Source: Immersiella caudata (lineage: Eukaryota; Ascomycota; Sordariomycetes; Sordariales; Lasiosphaeriaceae). From it: 64,000 nucleotides of DNA. Position 1 is the stretch's first letter. The number at the start of each line of letters is the position of its first letter. The notes beneath the pieces were generated by a model that was not told the DNA's origin, did no database searches, and worked only from the letters and a program-made list of their open reading frames with translations. Location of the stretch: NCBI GenBank assembly GCA_030512335.1, contig JAULSU010000005.1, forward strand, positions 620,001-684,000, read 5' to 3'. This document shows, in pieces, positions 10,787-23,868 of this stretch. Made by a program: the position numbers and the translations under genes.

Positions 10787-13700
10787 ATGTCTTCAGTGGG
10801 GAAGAAAGGGGCAGAAGAGAGCGAAGAGCAGGTAAAACCAAGTGCGACGCCATCTTTGAGGTGTCAGATGCTGATAGTATAAACAGGGGAGGTCAAGGGA
10901 CGGCAAAGTTTCTGGACAAATCGAAGGTTTTGGGCGGCGCCGCTGCCATAGATCTGAAGCTATTGGCTTCGATCAAGACACTTCACTTCCTTGAGTGGGA
11001 CTCAGACGCCACGGCTATGCGCGATGACTCTGTAGCGTACGCCGTGCCTTTGCCTTCCTTCACTGATCCCGAATCAAGTTATCCTCCGGTCCTTTGTTCA
11101 GCCCAACCGCAGCGGACACTTCTTGGAATTGTGGACGCCTGCAACTTGTCGAAGCCAGCCATTCCCGTCTGGACGAACTTTTTGTTCAACTTGGCTCGAA
11201 AGGATGACCTCGTGTCGGCGATTATCTTGAGGGAGGATAGCTTGGTTCCAGACGACAACAGGCTAGGGCTGTTGACCGATCTCATCGCAAGTCTTCAGAA
11301 GGTATCGGTTCCGGTGGTGTTGAGCTGTCACCATGATAGCGCCGCCCTCGACCAACTTGATCTCGAGTTTCTCGGGGGTATTATCATTGAGAATGCGTGT
11401 GTTCTCGAAGACGGAACAAGACGAGACTATTTCAGATCAGCACAACTGCGACAGAAGATGACAAGGTGCGCAGAGCAGCGGCAGAGAAGACCTGGATTTT
11501 TTGTGGGATTCCACGACAAATGGGACCAACGACCTGCGGCGGCTGTCATTTGCAGGGCAGTGAAGCTGGCGAGACACTTTGAGGCCGTGTTCGAGCATGG
11601 CCCCAAACTGGAGACTGCGGGTCGACACAGTACCCAGGATATGTCGCAGCCGATCAGCGGGTTTGAGCTGCTTCGAAAGTCAGAGACCTGCGAGGTATGT
11701 GGAATGGTCTTCGCGACCGCACTCTGTGCTGAGAAAGAGAACGTGAATTCTGATGCAAAGTGTTTCAGCTGCAAAAAATCTGGCTTCAACAAAAACGGAA
11801 AGTGCACAAAGCTGCCGGCTTGGTGGATCGCGACAAAGTGGCACGCCTGGAACTAGCCGAGCTCAAAGAGTTCTTTCCTAAAGTTGAAAAACAGTTCCAA
11901 GCTCAACCTCAGGGAATCCCACAGAGGCAGAGCGTCCAAACTCTCCCACCGCCAGGGTATTTTGGCCTTGCGCCACCGCGACTCGACCTCTGGGAGTCAT
12001 CTGCCGACGGAGAGCAAATATCATCACAAGGATGCGTCCCGCTGACCCTAGCTGCCACCCAGCTTCACTTTGACACGATTCTGGAGACGCAAATCAGCCT
12101 AAGAGACCTGAAGATGCTGCATCAGCTTGACGAAACAGAGGTCGACAAGATCGTCCAGCATCTCCGGTCCCTGCAGCCAGTTTCCACGCAGTTCCATCTG
12201 ATTAAGCTGCTGATTGACGGCCTTCTTCAGAACGAAATCCTCATACACAAGGGTCTTGCCACAGGATTTACTGTTCCTGATACTGCCGTCGAGCTTTGGG
12301 GTCTCGCAGCTGCGCCCCTCAGCAACGAGCGCCAACTTGATATCTTCCTCTCTCGACGATGTCCCAATGATACCACCACTTTGCTTCATGTCTGGCTGGC
12401 ACATCATGGCGTTTCAAGGGTCCATCGGTTCGAGGAAGAGCTGCGGCTGGAAAACGCTTGTAGCCTCTCCGGAGCCCACGTGTCCCTGCCCCTGAGCGTC
12501 CGAGCAGCCATTGATCGAGCTACGCCTGCCGAAACGCTCTTTTTTCTAGAACAGCTACAAGTCGCCGAAACTCATCACCGCTTCAAACGAGCTATCGAAG
12601 ATTACTGCCGCTTGGTCTTACTCGATGATGTATCCTTGGAGTCCTGGAACGACGCACACTCCCGCCAGTTTCTAGCAGGATCTGTGAGCATGAGACAGCT
12701 TGTCGAGCGCCGTTTGAGGGACCTGGCTGTTGCCGGGTCAACGCATTTACCGTCTGCCGATTGCCTCCTAGAGCTGCACGCTGAGATGGAACAGCTGTTT
12801 GATGACTCTCTCATCTTCGGAAACAGCGAAACGATCAATAAAATCCAAGAATCCTTGCTCCGCGCCTACGACCCCCTGGATGCTTACCACAACTGCCTCG
12901 AGGTTGACACTAACGCCGACCTCTTCGCGCTCCTCTTCTTCTGCGTTCTTCGCAAAGCCGCACTGGAGAACGTGCATATGGAGGCCACGGACCGCTGCCC
13001 CATTTTCTCACAGCCCGACCAGGCGGCCGTGTTCTGCGAGTTGTGGGTATTGGGCTCACAGTGCGAGCTGTACTTTGGCATGGTCCCTCGCGACCTTGGC
13101 CAGATAGTGTACGATAGGCACCAAGCCTTTCTACGTGAGCACCCTCCTCCCGAGACACTAGGCGACGAGACGGCAGGCATCATGACATCGTACGCAAAGA
13201 CGGAACCAAAGCCTGACGCGACCAAGCAGGATCTCTATGGGCAAAACGAAGAGGCAGCAAGCGTGCGGCAGCTGCTCCTCAAGTTCAGCGCGCTCTCTGT
13301 CTTCTGTCTTCCAGCTATGCTTGACATCCTGCTTCTCACGTTTGTCGGTCGAGGTCTGTTTATGACAGCCTACATGGGAGACGACACCATAATAGCCGCG
13401 TGCTACGGATTGTTAGTTGCACTCTTGCTTTCGGCTGGTATTACGGGCAATGCGGGGAGCGTCGGCAACTACTATCTTTCCCACGTAAGCCAAGCGCCAT
13501 GATACTCTCTTTTGTCGCCGACCCTAACAATCACAGTACGCGTACGGAAACATGATCCATTTCCACGCCCATTGTCTATCTGGCGGATTTATTCTTTCGA
13601 TACTGATAGGACTCTCTGGGGCCTTGATCTTTTACTTCAACGCTGGCCTAATGCCAGCTCTAATCTTGGCCGCGTATCACCTGCTTATTTCGACATATCT

Positions 13701-16700
13701 TAATCTACTTGGTGAGTCTCCTCGGCATGATTTGCTTACTACTGGGTCTAACTTATCCCCAGGCATCATGGCAACGATGCACCAGCCTGGAAGCCCCCTG
13801 ACCTCGGGGAGGACGGTGCTCTGGCGAACCATCCCCCTTTTATTCGTGTCCCCTGTGGTTTCGAGCTTCTTCAACCGGTACGATGTGGCGATATACCTTT
13901 CTGTGGGGTACACCTTCCTCTGCTTACTCTTGCTACAATATCGCCGCCTTTGTCGCGAGTGGGTGACCTGGACCGACAATGTACCCAAGATATCCGAGCG
14001 AGACATCGTTGACTGGTACTCTTCCAGATTGGGTAAGAACTTGGCATCAGACGACTCGAGCGAGTCTTCTGTCATGATCTCAGAAGAAACCCAAACTGTT
14101 CCCTCGAAAGTCGGCGCCTTGCAGGCTTTCCAAGCGGCAATGCAACGCTACCAGGGGAACATGGCGAGCATCAAGCAACGGCTGCTGTATCCTGATCCAT
14201 TTCTGGAACGTGTGGACAAAGGACTGCCGTATATCGAGTGGCTCCTCAGAAAGGAACATTCGCGCCGAGACATCGCCGAGGCCTTTTCTGTTTCATGGTT
14301 CGCGCAACTCAGCCAAGCTTCAAAGGCGCAGCAGGCAATGACCCAAGGGCTCAAAGAGCACAGCATTTTCATGCTCTCCCGTCATGCAACTCTCGATGTA
14401 AGTGGACCGGTGACATTCCGGAGATAGCGGCTAACATGACAAGGTCGTCCTGAGCATCGGTCTGTTTCTCACCTGCTTGATGGACCGCTGGGTCAGCATC
14501 GCCATGTCGACTAGCTCTCCGCCTGTCGACTTGTTCTCACACTTCACATCGAGATACGCTATTTGCTTTTCAATGCTGTACTTTTGCACCTCCGTCATGA
14601 CGCTTGATGCAACTCTCCAGAGATACTGGGACGTCAGATATGAACTGCCTGATGGCAAACTCTCCCGCTTGCAGGATGCACATGCGATGTCACGAGCCTC
14701 GGAGAGGTTGGTGTTCCGTCTGCAGGGGTTTTTCTATCTCAGCTAACGGCAGTGTCAGCTATAGGAGAGCCAAGTACTGGGAAGGCCTGCTTCTTTTAAT
14801 TTCCCGGCTGACCTTCATCTTCGGCGTCTCTTCAATGCTTGTCTGGTCAATGGTGGATAACGCAACCACCATCAAGCTGTATTATCTGTACACCCTGGCC
14901 TATACGGCAATCGTTTTGTTTCAGGTACGCTCAAACGCCAATGTCTAAGCACAGCTACTGACGATGCCTTTAGTTCAATCGTTGTTTTACACGCGACTTG
15001 GCATCCCATGCTGCCTCGATCATCGCGTCCGCGGCTGTGGGGTTTTTTGCTGGTTGTATCCTCCACGCCTTCATTCCAACTGAGATGACGTACTTTGTCG
15101 ATGTCGTCGCGTTGGATACCGCCGCCATTACCGCAGCAGCCCTAACGTCCGCTTGGGTTCTAATGATACCATCTATGACGAAGATTGAGACCCCCCCTGA
15201 GACTCAATCTTCAATGCCTACTCCAGCAATTCGAGTCCAGCCGCGGCTGGGGTTCACACAGGACGACTCATCCGCTGAACCCTCGATCGTGAAGCCCAGA
15301 GCCCCTGAAGACCTGGCCGATGCTCAGCTTTCCGCAACCTCGAGATCAGAAATAACAAGGACGCTCAAGGCGGGAGCTGAGAAGCTGAGACATCGCAGTA
15401 GCATTCCCTACCTAACCATCGATGTCTTTCAGACCCTGGTAACTATGTGGGAGCGTGGCTGCATCTCACTCAGGCTCCGCTCTCTGTCATGTTTCGCGGA
15501 GAAAGGACTCTCCAATATCCGCTCGTATAGCGTGTTGCAGGACGACATCTTATCCGTCACTGTTGCGATCCACGGGGCTGAGCTGGATCATACCGAGCTT
15601 AGCCAAATGAAAGTATCCATGTAAGTCATCAATACTCCCAAGTCATAGAATCAGAGGGAGAGACTGACAATGAACTGCAAGTCTTGTTGAGGCTATGCTA
15701 TACCACACTGCTGTGGTAGTTCTTTCCATGTGCCATAACCGGGCAATACACCTTTCTCTCCTGGCCCATCACGATCTCTTCTCACGAGTGGCCTTCGAAC
15801 TGGCGACAGAGAGTGAGCAGAGGCTCAGAGAAATAAGAACGCTCACGAACAGCCAACTTCTTCACCATCTCTGTCTTGGGCTTGATGTTGACAGGGCGTG
15901 GTGCAAGCTTCCTCAAGCTATTCGGCGGCTTGTGTTCGATCGTGTTCTCGACAGCGGGACAAATCTCTTCTCCAAGGACTCTGCCCTCATCTCCTCTCGA
16001 GGTCTATGCCCCTATGCCAGCAACTTCCAGGTATCCCTGGGCCTTGAGCTCTATCAAGCAGCGTCAAAAAAGCTTCTCTGGAGCCATGGCAGCGAATCGG
16101 ACCGGGTTTCAGGGTCGCCCTCACCGGCTCAGTCCGTCTTGAGCGCACCCAGATCCCGGTCAATAACGCAATCTACGATTCAACTGGCATGCATGCCCGT
16201 GACTCTGTTCAAATGGGTTGGGATCATTGCTGGCGGTGGTTCCAATGTGGAGCGAGAGATGCTCTACCAGCTTTCATGGTTGCACCCGACTATTCGAACT
16301 CCCATCTTATGGGCGGCCCTGAATGTTTGGGACATTTGCAGGCGAGTTAAGAACGTCTGGATCTACGCGATGCTGATTCAACGCCATCCCTCTCTGGAAT
16401 ACATCTCCCAGCTTGCTCAGCGGGGAGTCTCGCGGACGCTCCAGAGAGACCGCCTCGTTGTCCAAATGAGGAGAAGGGTTGTGACCGGATTTGTGTCCAG
16501 GGCGGAGCAAGGCTCTTTTACTCTGGACGTATTCGATAACAACCACTCGTCCAGGCCCGAAGAGATGAAGCCTGTGGTGATTGCAACCTACGACGAGCGC
16601 TTCCGGTTGGCAACGCGCTGCGACGAGAGGAAACTTGGCCGAGTTGTAAGCACTTACACGTATGAAAACGGGCGAAATCCCAGGCAGCCAGTTCGGAAAC

Positions 16701-19602
16701 ACGTGTTGGCGGACGACATCGGGAAGACTTGCGAGTATGACGGGAGGGGACGTGTCTCCGGCGGTCTCATCAAGATTGGAAACAATGACTACTCGTTTCG
16801 GTACTTTTACAGACGGGGGTCCAAAAGCAGCCACGACGTCATCAAAGCTGAGTACAGAGTTTCAGGGTCGCCTTCGACGGATTCTTTGGTTGTCTATTGG
16901 GGGGCACCTAGAACCAAGGGCGACCTTGATGACTTGACATGGACCCCTTCCGATCTTGTCTGTCGCGTCGTAAGGACTGTTGGAAGTCAGTCGTATATAT
17001 CCACCGTCACATATCCACACCGGCGCGACCCCGTGACGGAGACAGTGCTGAAAGAGGGCAACACCGCTGCTGCCATACCTTCGACCTGGCCCCCCAGGAT
17101 ATTCGAACATGAGGATATTCTCCTCCAGAGACCCACCGGGGTATCATTCGATGAAGACGACTTGCTCTTTCACCACCGACAATCCCACTTGGAGTCGTTG
17201 GCCAGGTTCTGCGGCCGACCGCTGTCCTGGACAGCCACGTTGAATCCTTTCGCATGGCAGTATCTTCTCAAAAAGACCGCGTACCGCCGAGTACCGACTT
17301 GGTGGCTGCGTACGGAACTTTGGAATCTCTGGCGGAGAAGCGGAACGCTTGATGCGTTGGCCGCCTGTTGGATGGATGAGAAGATACTTCGATCAGAGCC
17401 GCTTCTCAAGGAGTACTGGAGTTCACGAGGATGCGGAAGGTTGACCACAGCAACTGCTTTCCTTGACAGTCACATCGATCAGATCTCTGCCGCTATCAAC
17501 ATGGAAAAGGATGTGTCCGAGGTCTGCATGCTCCCGGTCAAAACATCAGACCTCTTCGCAATGGGTCTCGGCAGAGACGCAAACCAGATGACTACGCGGC
17601 CCAAGGACTGCTTCAACGACACCAAAGACCGCATCTCGGTGATATTCAATGACACTGGGTGCTGGCCCGACGCCCCTGGAGGTGTGTCAAACTGCCGGAG
17701 GGATCTTGTCGACGGCCACAGCACCATCCGCAACCACGTCCTGGCCGAGTCTGCCAACGAGTTCGGAATCCCTCGGTTTCAAGTAGAGAGGAATGTCCAG
17801 TCGCTGAAGACGCTGCCTCTTTGGGGTTTGGATGGGAGGGTTCCGAATCACGGTCTGATCGACAATCTACTGGAGTCTGAGGTCGATGAGAAGATCTCCA
17901 ACACAGCAACCGAGCGGGATATCTCGGGCACCTTCGTTCCTCTCTTGAAGCTTTTCGTCAAGGGCGCCCGGTCACGCTCAATTTCGGGAGCTGACATGAT
18001 CACGTACACGAATGCTGTTTTGGACATGTTCGAGTACTTCACTCAGAAGGACTACAACCGGACTTGGAACTCGAGCGAGGTGAGTGAGGCTTGGGTCGAG
18101 GCTTGGCTCACCCCATTCGAGGATCCCAACATCAGCAACCCGACAGAGTATTTCGAGCTACAGAAGCCCACTCTTTCTGATATGAGATGCGCCCGAGAGA
18201 TCTTCAGCTCTTATTTCTTTATCTTCTCTGTCCGAACGCCCGAGGAATGTCCAAAGGTGTTTCAGAGTACGCATCATGGAGTGAGCAGCCTTTTTGGTGT
18301 GTTTCTGAAGCACAGACGGGGCGCGACATTCGGCATCTGGGACCACGCCATCTTGTGGAGGGAATGTTGCTTGAACCTCAGCACCGCGCAGTCAACGCTC
18401 CCGATACCAGTTCAGTCCATGGTTCTTGCAGGAATCGGGCTGGCCATGCGGCTGGCGTATTTCCACGCGGACGTGGTGCTGCCGTGCACACCAGTCTTCA
18501 ACCCGTGAGCCATCCTACCCCCTTTTCATTATCTGCAGAGCTAACCACAACAACCAGAATCTGGGAGGCCGAGCTTGGAACAGATGGGGGTCGTCTAGGC
18601 CATAAAAAGCACTTCAGCCGCAAGATCGACCCCATCGTCAACGGAGTCAGCAACATGGCTGCGTTCAAGCCGGTTGACGAGGTAAAAACCAGCACACCGA
18701 CGGTTGTCATGCTGTCCAACGTTCAGTTCATCAAGGACATCAAAACTGCGATCCTGGCAGCGGATGTGATAGTCAACAAGTGGGGGTTTCGAGACTACCA
18801 GCTGCTGGTCTACGGCGCGCGGGATCGAGAGCCGACATACGACATCGGCATGGCCAAGCTCATCGAATCCTGCAGGCTGACGGACCATGTGATTCTCAAA
18901 GGTTTCGGAAAGCCACAAGAGGCCCTCGAGGATGCGTGGCTGTTTATGAATTCGTCACTGTCCGAAGGCCTGCCGCTCGCCATCGCCGAAGCCGCCTTGG
19001 CAGGGGTACCGATTGTGGCCACAGCTGTTGGGGCGACGGCGCTGGTGCTGACAGACCCTGACGAGCCCTCGCTGCGATACGGCGAGGTAGTGCCCCCGAA
19101 TGACCCAACGGCTCTTGCGCGCGCACAGATTGCAATCCTCGCGATGGCCGGGCCTTGGGCGAAATTCGCAGGAGACGTCGACAAGCGCGGCTCGGTTCTC
19201 CCGCACCTCCGCATCCCTGACATGCTGACAGCCAAAGACGTGGAGTGGTTGTCGAAACGCATCGGCGAGAAGAAGGAAGATCGACGAAAGCTTGGTATGC
19301 TTGGACGACAGGTCGTATTGCGCGGCTTCCATGGCAAGAGGTACCTGCGAGAACACGAACAGATGTATTGGGTGCAGTGGCATCTGGCGCAGATGCGAAG
19401 GAAATTGCTGCTGCGGAAGCCGCTCAGCTCAGGGTCTGGTTCGAAAACAGTCCAGAGTGACGGTCTCGGATGCAATCTTGATGCGGGAATCAGTAAGGGG
19501 GGGCAGAACGGTGCAAACTCGACCGGCGAACGGCAAGGGCCGAGGAAGTTGAAGAAGCCGAGGAGATGTGGGGATGAGGCGACTCGCCTGGGCTCGGTTT
19601 GA
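10787..19602 (+). CDS. gtb3: Gtb3-like giant multi-membrane GT4 polysaccharide synthase
   Basis: Ten exons: 10787-10831, 10909-11694, 11769-13484, 13537-13711, 13763-14397, 14444-14706, 14759-14924, 14974-15620, 15682-18504, 18558-19602. The total is 8301 nt (2766 aa). Layout: an N-terminal soluble domain with barrel-like strands (IPVWTNFLF, VPVVLSCHH); a helical region in exon 3; many membrane helices from about 13.26 to 15.2 kb; then a large cytosolic part ending in a GT4 Rossmann domain. The C-terminus has HHGVSSLF, FSRKIDPIVNGVS, VVMLSN, LKGFGKPQEALEDAWLFMNSSLSEGLPLAIAEAALAG (the E-x7-E motif) and VPPNDP. Family knowledge: Gtb3 is thought to polymerise and export GAG. Exon 1 (15 codons) and its AAG acceptor are the least certain part. 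Confidence 0.85.
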
Positions 19603-20282
19603 ACGAATGGAACTTGTGAGGAAGAGAGCTTTGGGAATCTGTCGCCCCCGCCAGTCACAACAACTGAAGAAGTGGTAGATGGACAAGATCCGAGGACCCT
19701 AACCCTCGGTGATTGTTCTGATTACCCCTGACATCTTGGCACAGCCCTCTTTTGGGGTAACAACGGGATGACGCGCCGAGGAATCCCAAACTGCAGCTCG
19801 AATCCTTCTCGGACCCGTGGTCCGACTGGGCCACTGACGTTCGCCGAAAGGAACCGGCATTCGCGCAGCAAAGGACAGAGAGCAGGGCTGAAGAGGTCGT
19901 CGGAAGGATCTAGACGCTGTTGCTAGTATCGACGCAATTTGAGAATTTTGGAAAGACACGCGGCGATGAGGTCGAACAAAGCTGTGGGCGGGTACGCGCC
20001 GGCAGGTTTCGCAAAACAGAAGGGTGGCTTAGCCATCCATACCCATGCATCTACCATTCCCCTGTCGGGTCCCCGCCAGGCCAAAAAGCACAGGACAGCG
20101 GTCCATAAGATTGTGCGTGCCGTTGGCCACTCTCTTGACGGCAACGCATACGAATCCCCCCTGTGGGGTTCCGCCAAGCATCGACAGGGCAATACGAGGT
20201 GCGGGAAGTATTCAAGAACTTGGGTCCCCTCCATCGCTGCACCTCGTCTCATCCGGTCATCCACCACCAACACTCGTTTATC
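19603..20282. other. Intergenic gtb3/GH76
   Basis: 3' flank of gtb3 and promoter of the GH76 gene, which are co-directional. No supported gene. Confidence 0.5.
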
Positions 20283-21748
20283 ATGATCGCATCAACCACT
20301 CGGTCTGTCGCCATCGTCGTCGGGCTCGCGGGCCTCCACGGCGCAGTCGCAGCCGACTCCCCTTACAAAGTCGGAACACGCGATGAGATTATCGCCTCTT
20401 CGCGTACACTCGCCCACGACCTCGTTGCCTTGTACAACGGCAATGAGACGGGCCAGGTCCCCGGAATCGTAGGCGAGCAGCCCCCCCTGGGCGAATACTA
20501 TTGGGACACTGCGGCCCAATTCTGGGCCACCCTTATCGACTACTGGAAGGTGACGGGCGATGACCAGTACAACGCAATTGTCACGCAGGGTCTCCAGTTC
20601 CAGCGGGGTCCCAATAACAATTATATGCCCCCGAACCAAACCGCCAGCCTCGGCAACTTTGACCAGTGCGCTTGGGCACTGGCCGCTCTCAGCGCCGCCG
20701 ACAGCAAGTTCCCCGAACCATCGGGCGATGGCGCCCCGTGGCTCACCCTTGCCGTGAACGTCCTCCAGAATCAAGCCGCCCGCTTGGTTCAGGAAGTCCA
20801 GTCAGGCACCTGCAAGGGTGGTCTCCGGTGGCAGATCCCCATGACCAACACAGGTTTCGACTACAAGGACAGCTTCTCCAACGGCTGCTACTTCACCCTG
20901 GCCGCCCGTCTCGCCAAGTCTACCGGCAACACGACCTACTCGGAACTTGCGACTGCCGCATACGACTGGCTCACCACCATCGGCCTACTCGACGACCAGT
21001 TCCGCGTCTTCGACGGTGCTCATACAAGTACCAACTGCACCGACATCAACAAGATCCAGTTTTCCCATACCGCCTCCATCGTCACCCTCGGCGCAGCTAA
21101 CATGTACAACCTCGTAGGTTCCTTCCTCTTTCATCCTTCTCCCCCCCCCCCGAAAATTGTTGACATCTCTCTCTCCAGACCGCCGGCTCCGACACCTGGC
21201 GCACACGCCTAGCCAACCTCACCGAGGCCACCCTCACCCACTTCTTCCCCGAGGGCATCGCCTTTGAACCCGCCTGCGAAAGTCGCCGCGGCTCGTGCAC
21301 CACCGACATGACCAACTTCAAGGGCCTCGCCCACCGCTGGCTGTCGGCATCCACGGTGGTAGCGCCATTCCTGAAGGATAGGATACTCCCCGTGCTCAAG
21401 ACCTCAGCCGAGGCGGCGGTGAAGCAGTGCAATGGTGGGCAGAGCGGGAGGAAGTGTGGATTTTACTGGGCGGATGGGGATTTTGTGGAGCCCAAGACGT
21501 CGGGGCTTGGAGAGCAGATGGGGGTGTTGTCGGCGGTGCAGGGGTTGTTGGTTACGGAGGGAGCGGCGGTGGGTGGCGGTGGTGGTGCCGGGGGCAGTGG
21601 CGGTGGCGGTGGTAGTGGTGGTGGTGGTGGAGGAGGATCGGGACAGGGTAACGGAGGAGGTTCGGGGCAAGGGTCGATGGCGACGAGGCAGGAGGTGGGG
21701 ATGCTCGCGGGGGCGATGGCAATAATGGGGATGTATTTGATGCTCTGA
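20283..21748 (+). CDS. GPI-anchored GH76 (Dfg5/Dcw1-like) alpha-1,6-mannanase family protein
   Basis: Two exons, 20283-21113 and 21179-21748; 466 aa. The intron carries a long C-run before its acceptor. A signal peptide is followed by the (alpha/alpha)6 GH76 fold (GEYYWDTAAQFWATLIDYW, RWQIP, NGCYFTLAARLA). A Gly/Ser linker (about 420-440) and a terminal hydrophobic tail (AGAMAIMGMYLML) indicate a GPI anchor. Dfg5/Dcw1 proteins move GPI-anchored mannoproteins from plasma membrane to wall glucan. In the catalytic strand, where the family normally has adjacent Asp residues (GNDDQ), this protein has GNFDQ (Phe126-Asp127), so one Asp is missing. It directly follows the GAG cluster, but a functional link is only inferred. 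Confidence 0.85.
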
Positions 21749-22031
21749 GAAGATGGTGATGTTGTGGAGAGGGGAGGGGAAAGCTTGGATGTCTAAACGG
21801 GTGTGGTATTCGTGTTCTAAACTGCTCATTTCACCACAATAGCATTGTGGCCATGAATCACAAAATTCCCTGTTTAGCGGGTTCAGCCAAACAGTGAAAC
21901 CCAGGATATGATGTTTGGCAGGAAAAACTCAGTTTGGAGAGTCTCGACCTCCCCAAGGAGCACTTTCCTTAAGATAGTTCTAGTAGATACAAGGAGCAAG
22001 CACGTTTCGTACGTGTAATTATCAACCTATA

Positions 22032-22072
22032 GAAGGGGCGACCCAACACACGGACCGCCCCACAGCCGGACA
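22032..22072 (+). repeat. Left terminal inverted repeat
   Basis: Starts GAAGGGGCGACCCAACACAC. Compared with the reverse complement of the right end, there are two differences over 41 bp (G/A at position 5 and G/C at position 34). Confidence 0.9.
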
Positions 22073-22159
22073 TTGTGATCGACATCGTGAAATGACAACC
22101 CCCCAATTTCTAACCACTATAACTCCATCATTTTTGCTCTAAACAACACTAAATTCGAG

Positions 22160-23791
22160 ATGGATTCAGTACGTGAGCAGAAAATTCAATCGGCAATCGA
22201 TGAGGTTCGCAGCGGAAAGAAAGTGCGCGAAGCGGCGGACGAATGGGAGGTGCCGAAGTCCACCCTGTCTGACCGGCTCCACGGCGTCGTATCTAAAAAA
22301 GCCAGCAAAATTGATAAAATGCGGCTTTCTCCTGCTCAGGAGAGCTTTTTGGTCGATTGGGCCCTTGATTAGGAAGCCGCTGGCCACGCGCCGAGTAAAG
22401 CGGAGCTTACCAGAATGGCCGAAATAATCCTCACCCACGCCGGCACCCTAACCCATATTAGTTATCGATAGGTAGACCGATTCCTACACCGCTACAAACG
22501 AGTTAAAACAAAATAATCGGTATCATTAAAGAGAGCGAGAGTCAGAGGTTCTACAAGGGTTATTTATAAGGATTTCTTTGGTCGCCTGCGCCGAATTCTG
22601 GACGACAAAAAGATCGTACTATACAACATCGGGAATATAAACAAGCACGGTATATAAGAGAACGAAACGCGCTCTGGCAAAGTCATTAGCGACTCCCTAA
22701 CTGGCTACGCCGTTATTAAAAATCCAGATTTAACTAACTGGGTCACAGTTATTAAAGCAGTCACCGTAAAGGGCCGGAGACTTTCGCCGGCGGTTATATT
22801 TACTGGAGCTTCACTCTAGGGCCAGTGGTTCCCTCGCTGGATCAAGAAACAGCCTAAGCTTCGCGATTAAAAGTATCACCACTTTCCTACGGGCTGGAGT
22901 AACGCCGGTATTGCTATCCAGTGGCTGAAAGAGATCTATTTGCCGGAGACTTAGCCCTAGAATCGTAATGATTGGCGCCTCCTTATTCTGGACGAGTATG
23001 GCAGTCACGAGACTCCTGAGTTTATGTGGTTATGTAAAACCAACCGAGTTTAATTACTGTATCTTCCTCCTTACACCTCCCAGAAGAGCCAGCCTCTTGA
23101 TTGAAGCGTTTTCTCACCTATCAAGAACTATTTCAGGTAAGAAACGAAGCTTTTAGCTCACTGTAGGCCCTTAGCTCCAGCTAATAAACAACGGTTCCTT
23201 ATTACTTACAGGACGGTATCACGAGAAGGCTACAACCCATTTAATATCAGGAGCGGTTTCCGCCAGACCGGTATATAGCCGTTTAATCCGTCTGTTATAC
23301 TAGATGACCCTGAGGCACTCATTAGGGATGCCCCCTCCCCTTGTGAGCAGCCTCCCACTCCTCCCCTTATCGCCACAAGCACCCCAGACCTTCTCAACAC
23401 TCCGAAGAAGTCTCAGGACCTCCGCCGGATTATCAATAACGATAGGGGAGTGTTCACGCCTAGCCACCGTACGCGCAGGGCGTTGTTTCATAAGATGGGG
23501 AAGGCCCTTGATACAGCGGCTGTGGAGAGGGCGGCTTTGCAGAAGGAAAACGAGCGATTAATCGAGGATTTCCGCGCTGTAAAGCCCCATACCAAGAAAC
23601 GAGTGCGTGAACCACCGAACGATAAATTTGCGCGCATCGAGGACATCATCGCGGCGGAGGAAGCCAGCCATCAACCCCCCAAGCGTAGGAGGGGGCCGCC
23701 GCAGCCAGACCTTACGCCAGTCGTTGAGCAAGTCCAGGAGATGATTATCCACGGCCTAGATAGGCTTCGTGAGCTCGAGGAGATGCAGTAG
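22160..23791 (+). pseudogene. Pogo/Fot1 transposase remnant (CENP-B-type HTH, DDE_1)
   Basis: The ATG at 22160 begins a psq/CENP-B-like helix-turn-helix (AADEWEVPKSTLSDRL), then a stop at residue 71. Reading on in the same frame gives recognisable DDE transposase pieces: SDSLTGYAVIKNPDLT, WVTVIKAVTVKGR, then LILDEYGSHETPEFMWLCK (the second catalytic Asp region) and LPPYTSQKSQPLD. At least ten in-frame TAG/TAA/TGA codons interrupt it. The first catalytic-Asp strand, normally NMDETG-like, reads NIGNINKHGI, so the active site is lost. The intact C-terminal tail (23450-23791) is a charged coiled-coil. The stops fit C-to-T changes (CAG/CAA/TGG to stop), as produced by RIP. Confidence 0.85.
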
Positions 23792-23868
23792 GCATTTTAC
23801 ACAATAGAAATTACTTAGGAATTGAATGTTTTGACCATGGTGTTGAGGGAGGGTGCCCATGCAGATCA

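Noticed and set aside
18187..18557. Extension of the GT4 ORF upstream of 18558 in its own frame
   Set aside because: That frame is antiparallel to the family sequence; the intron at 18505-18557 joins exon 9 to the GT4 domain with correct phase.
21140..21152. C-run near the GH76 intron acceptor
   Set aside because: Ordinary polypyrimidine tract within a canonical intron.
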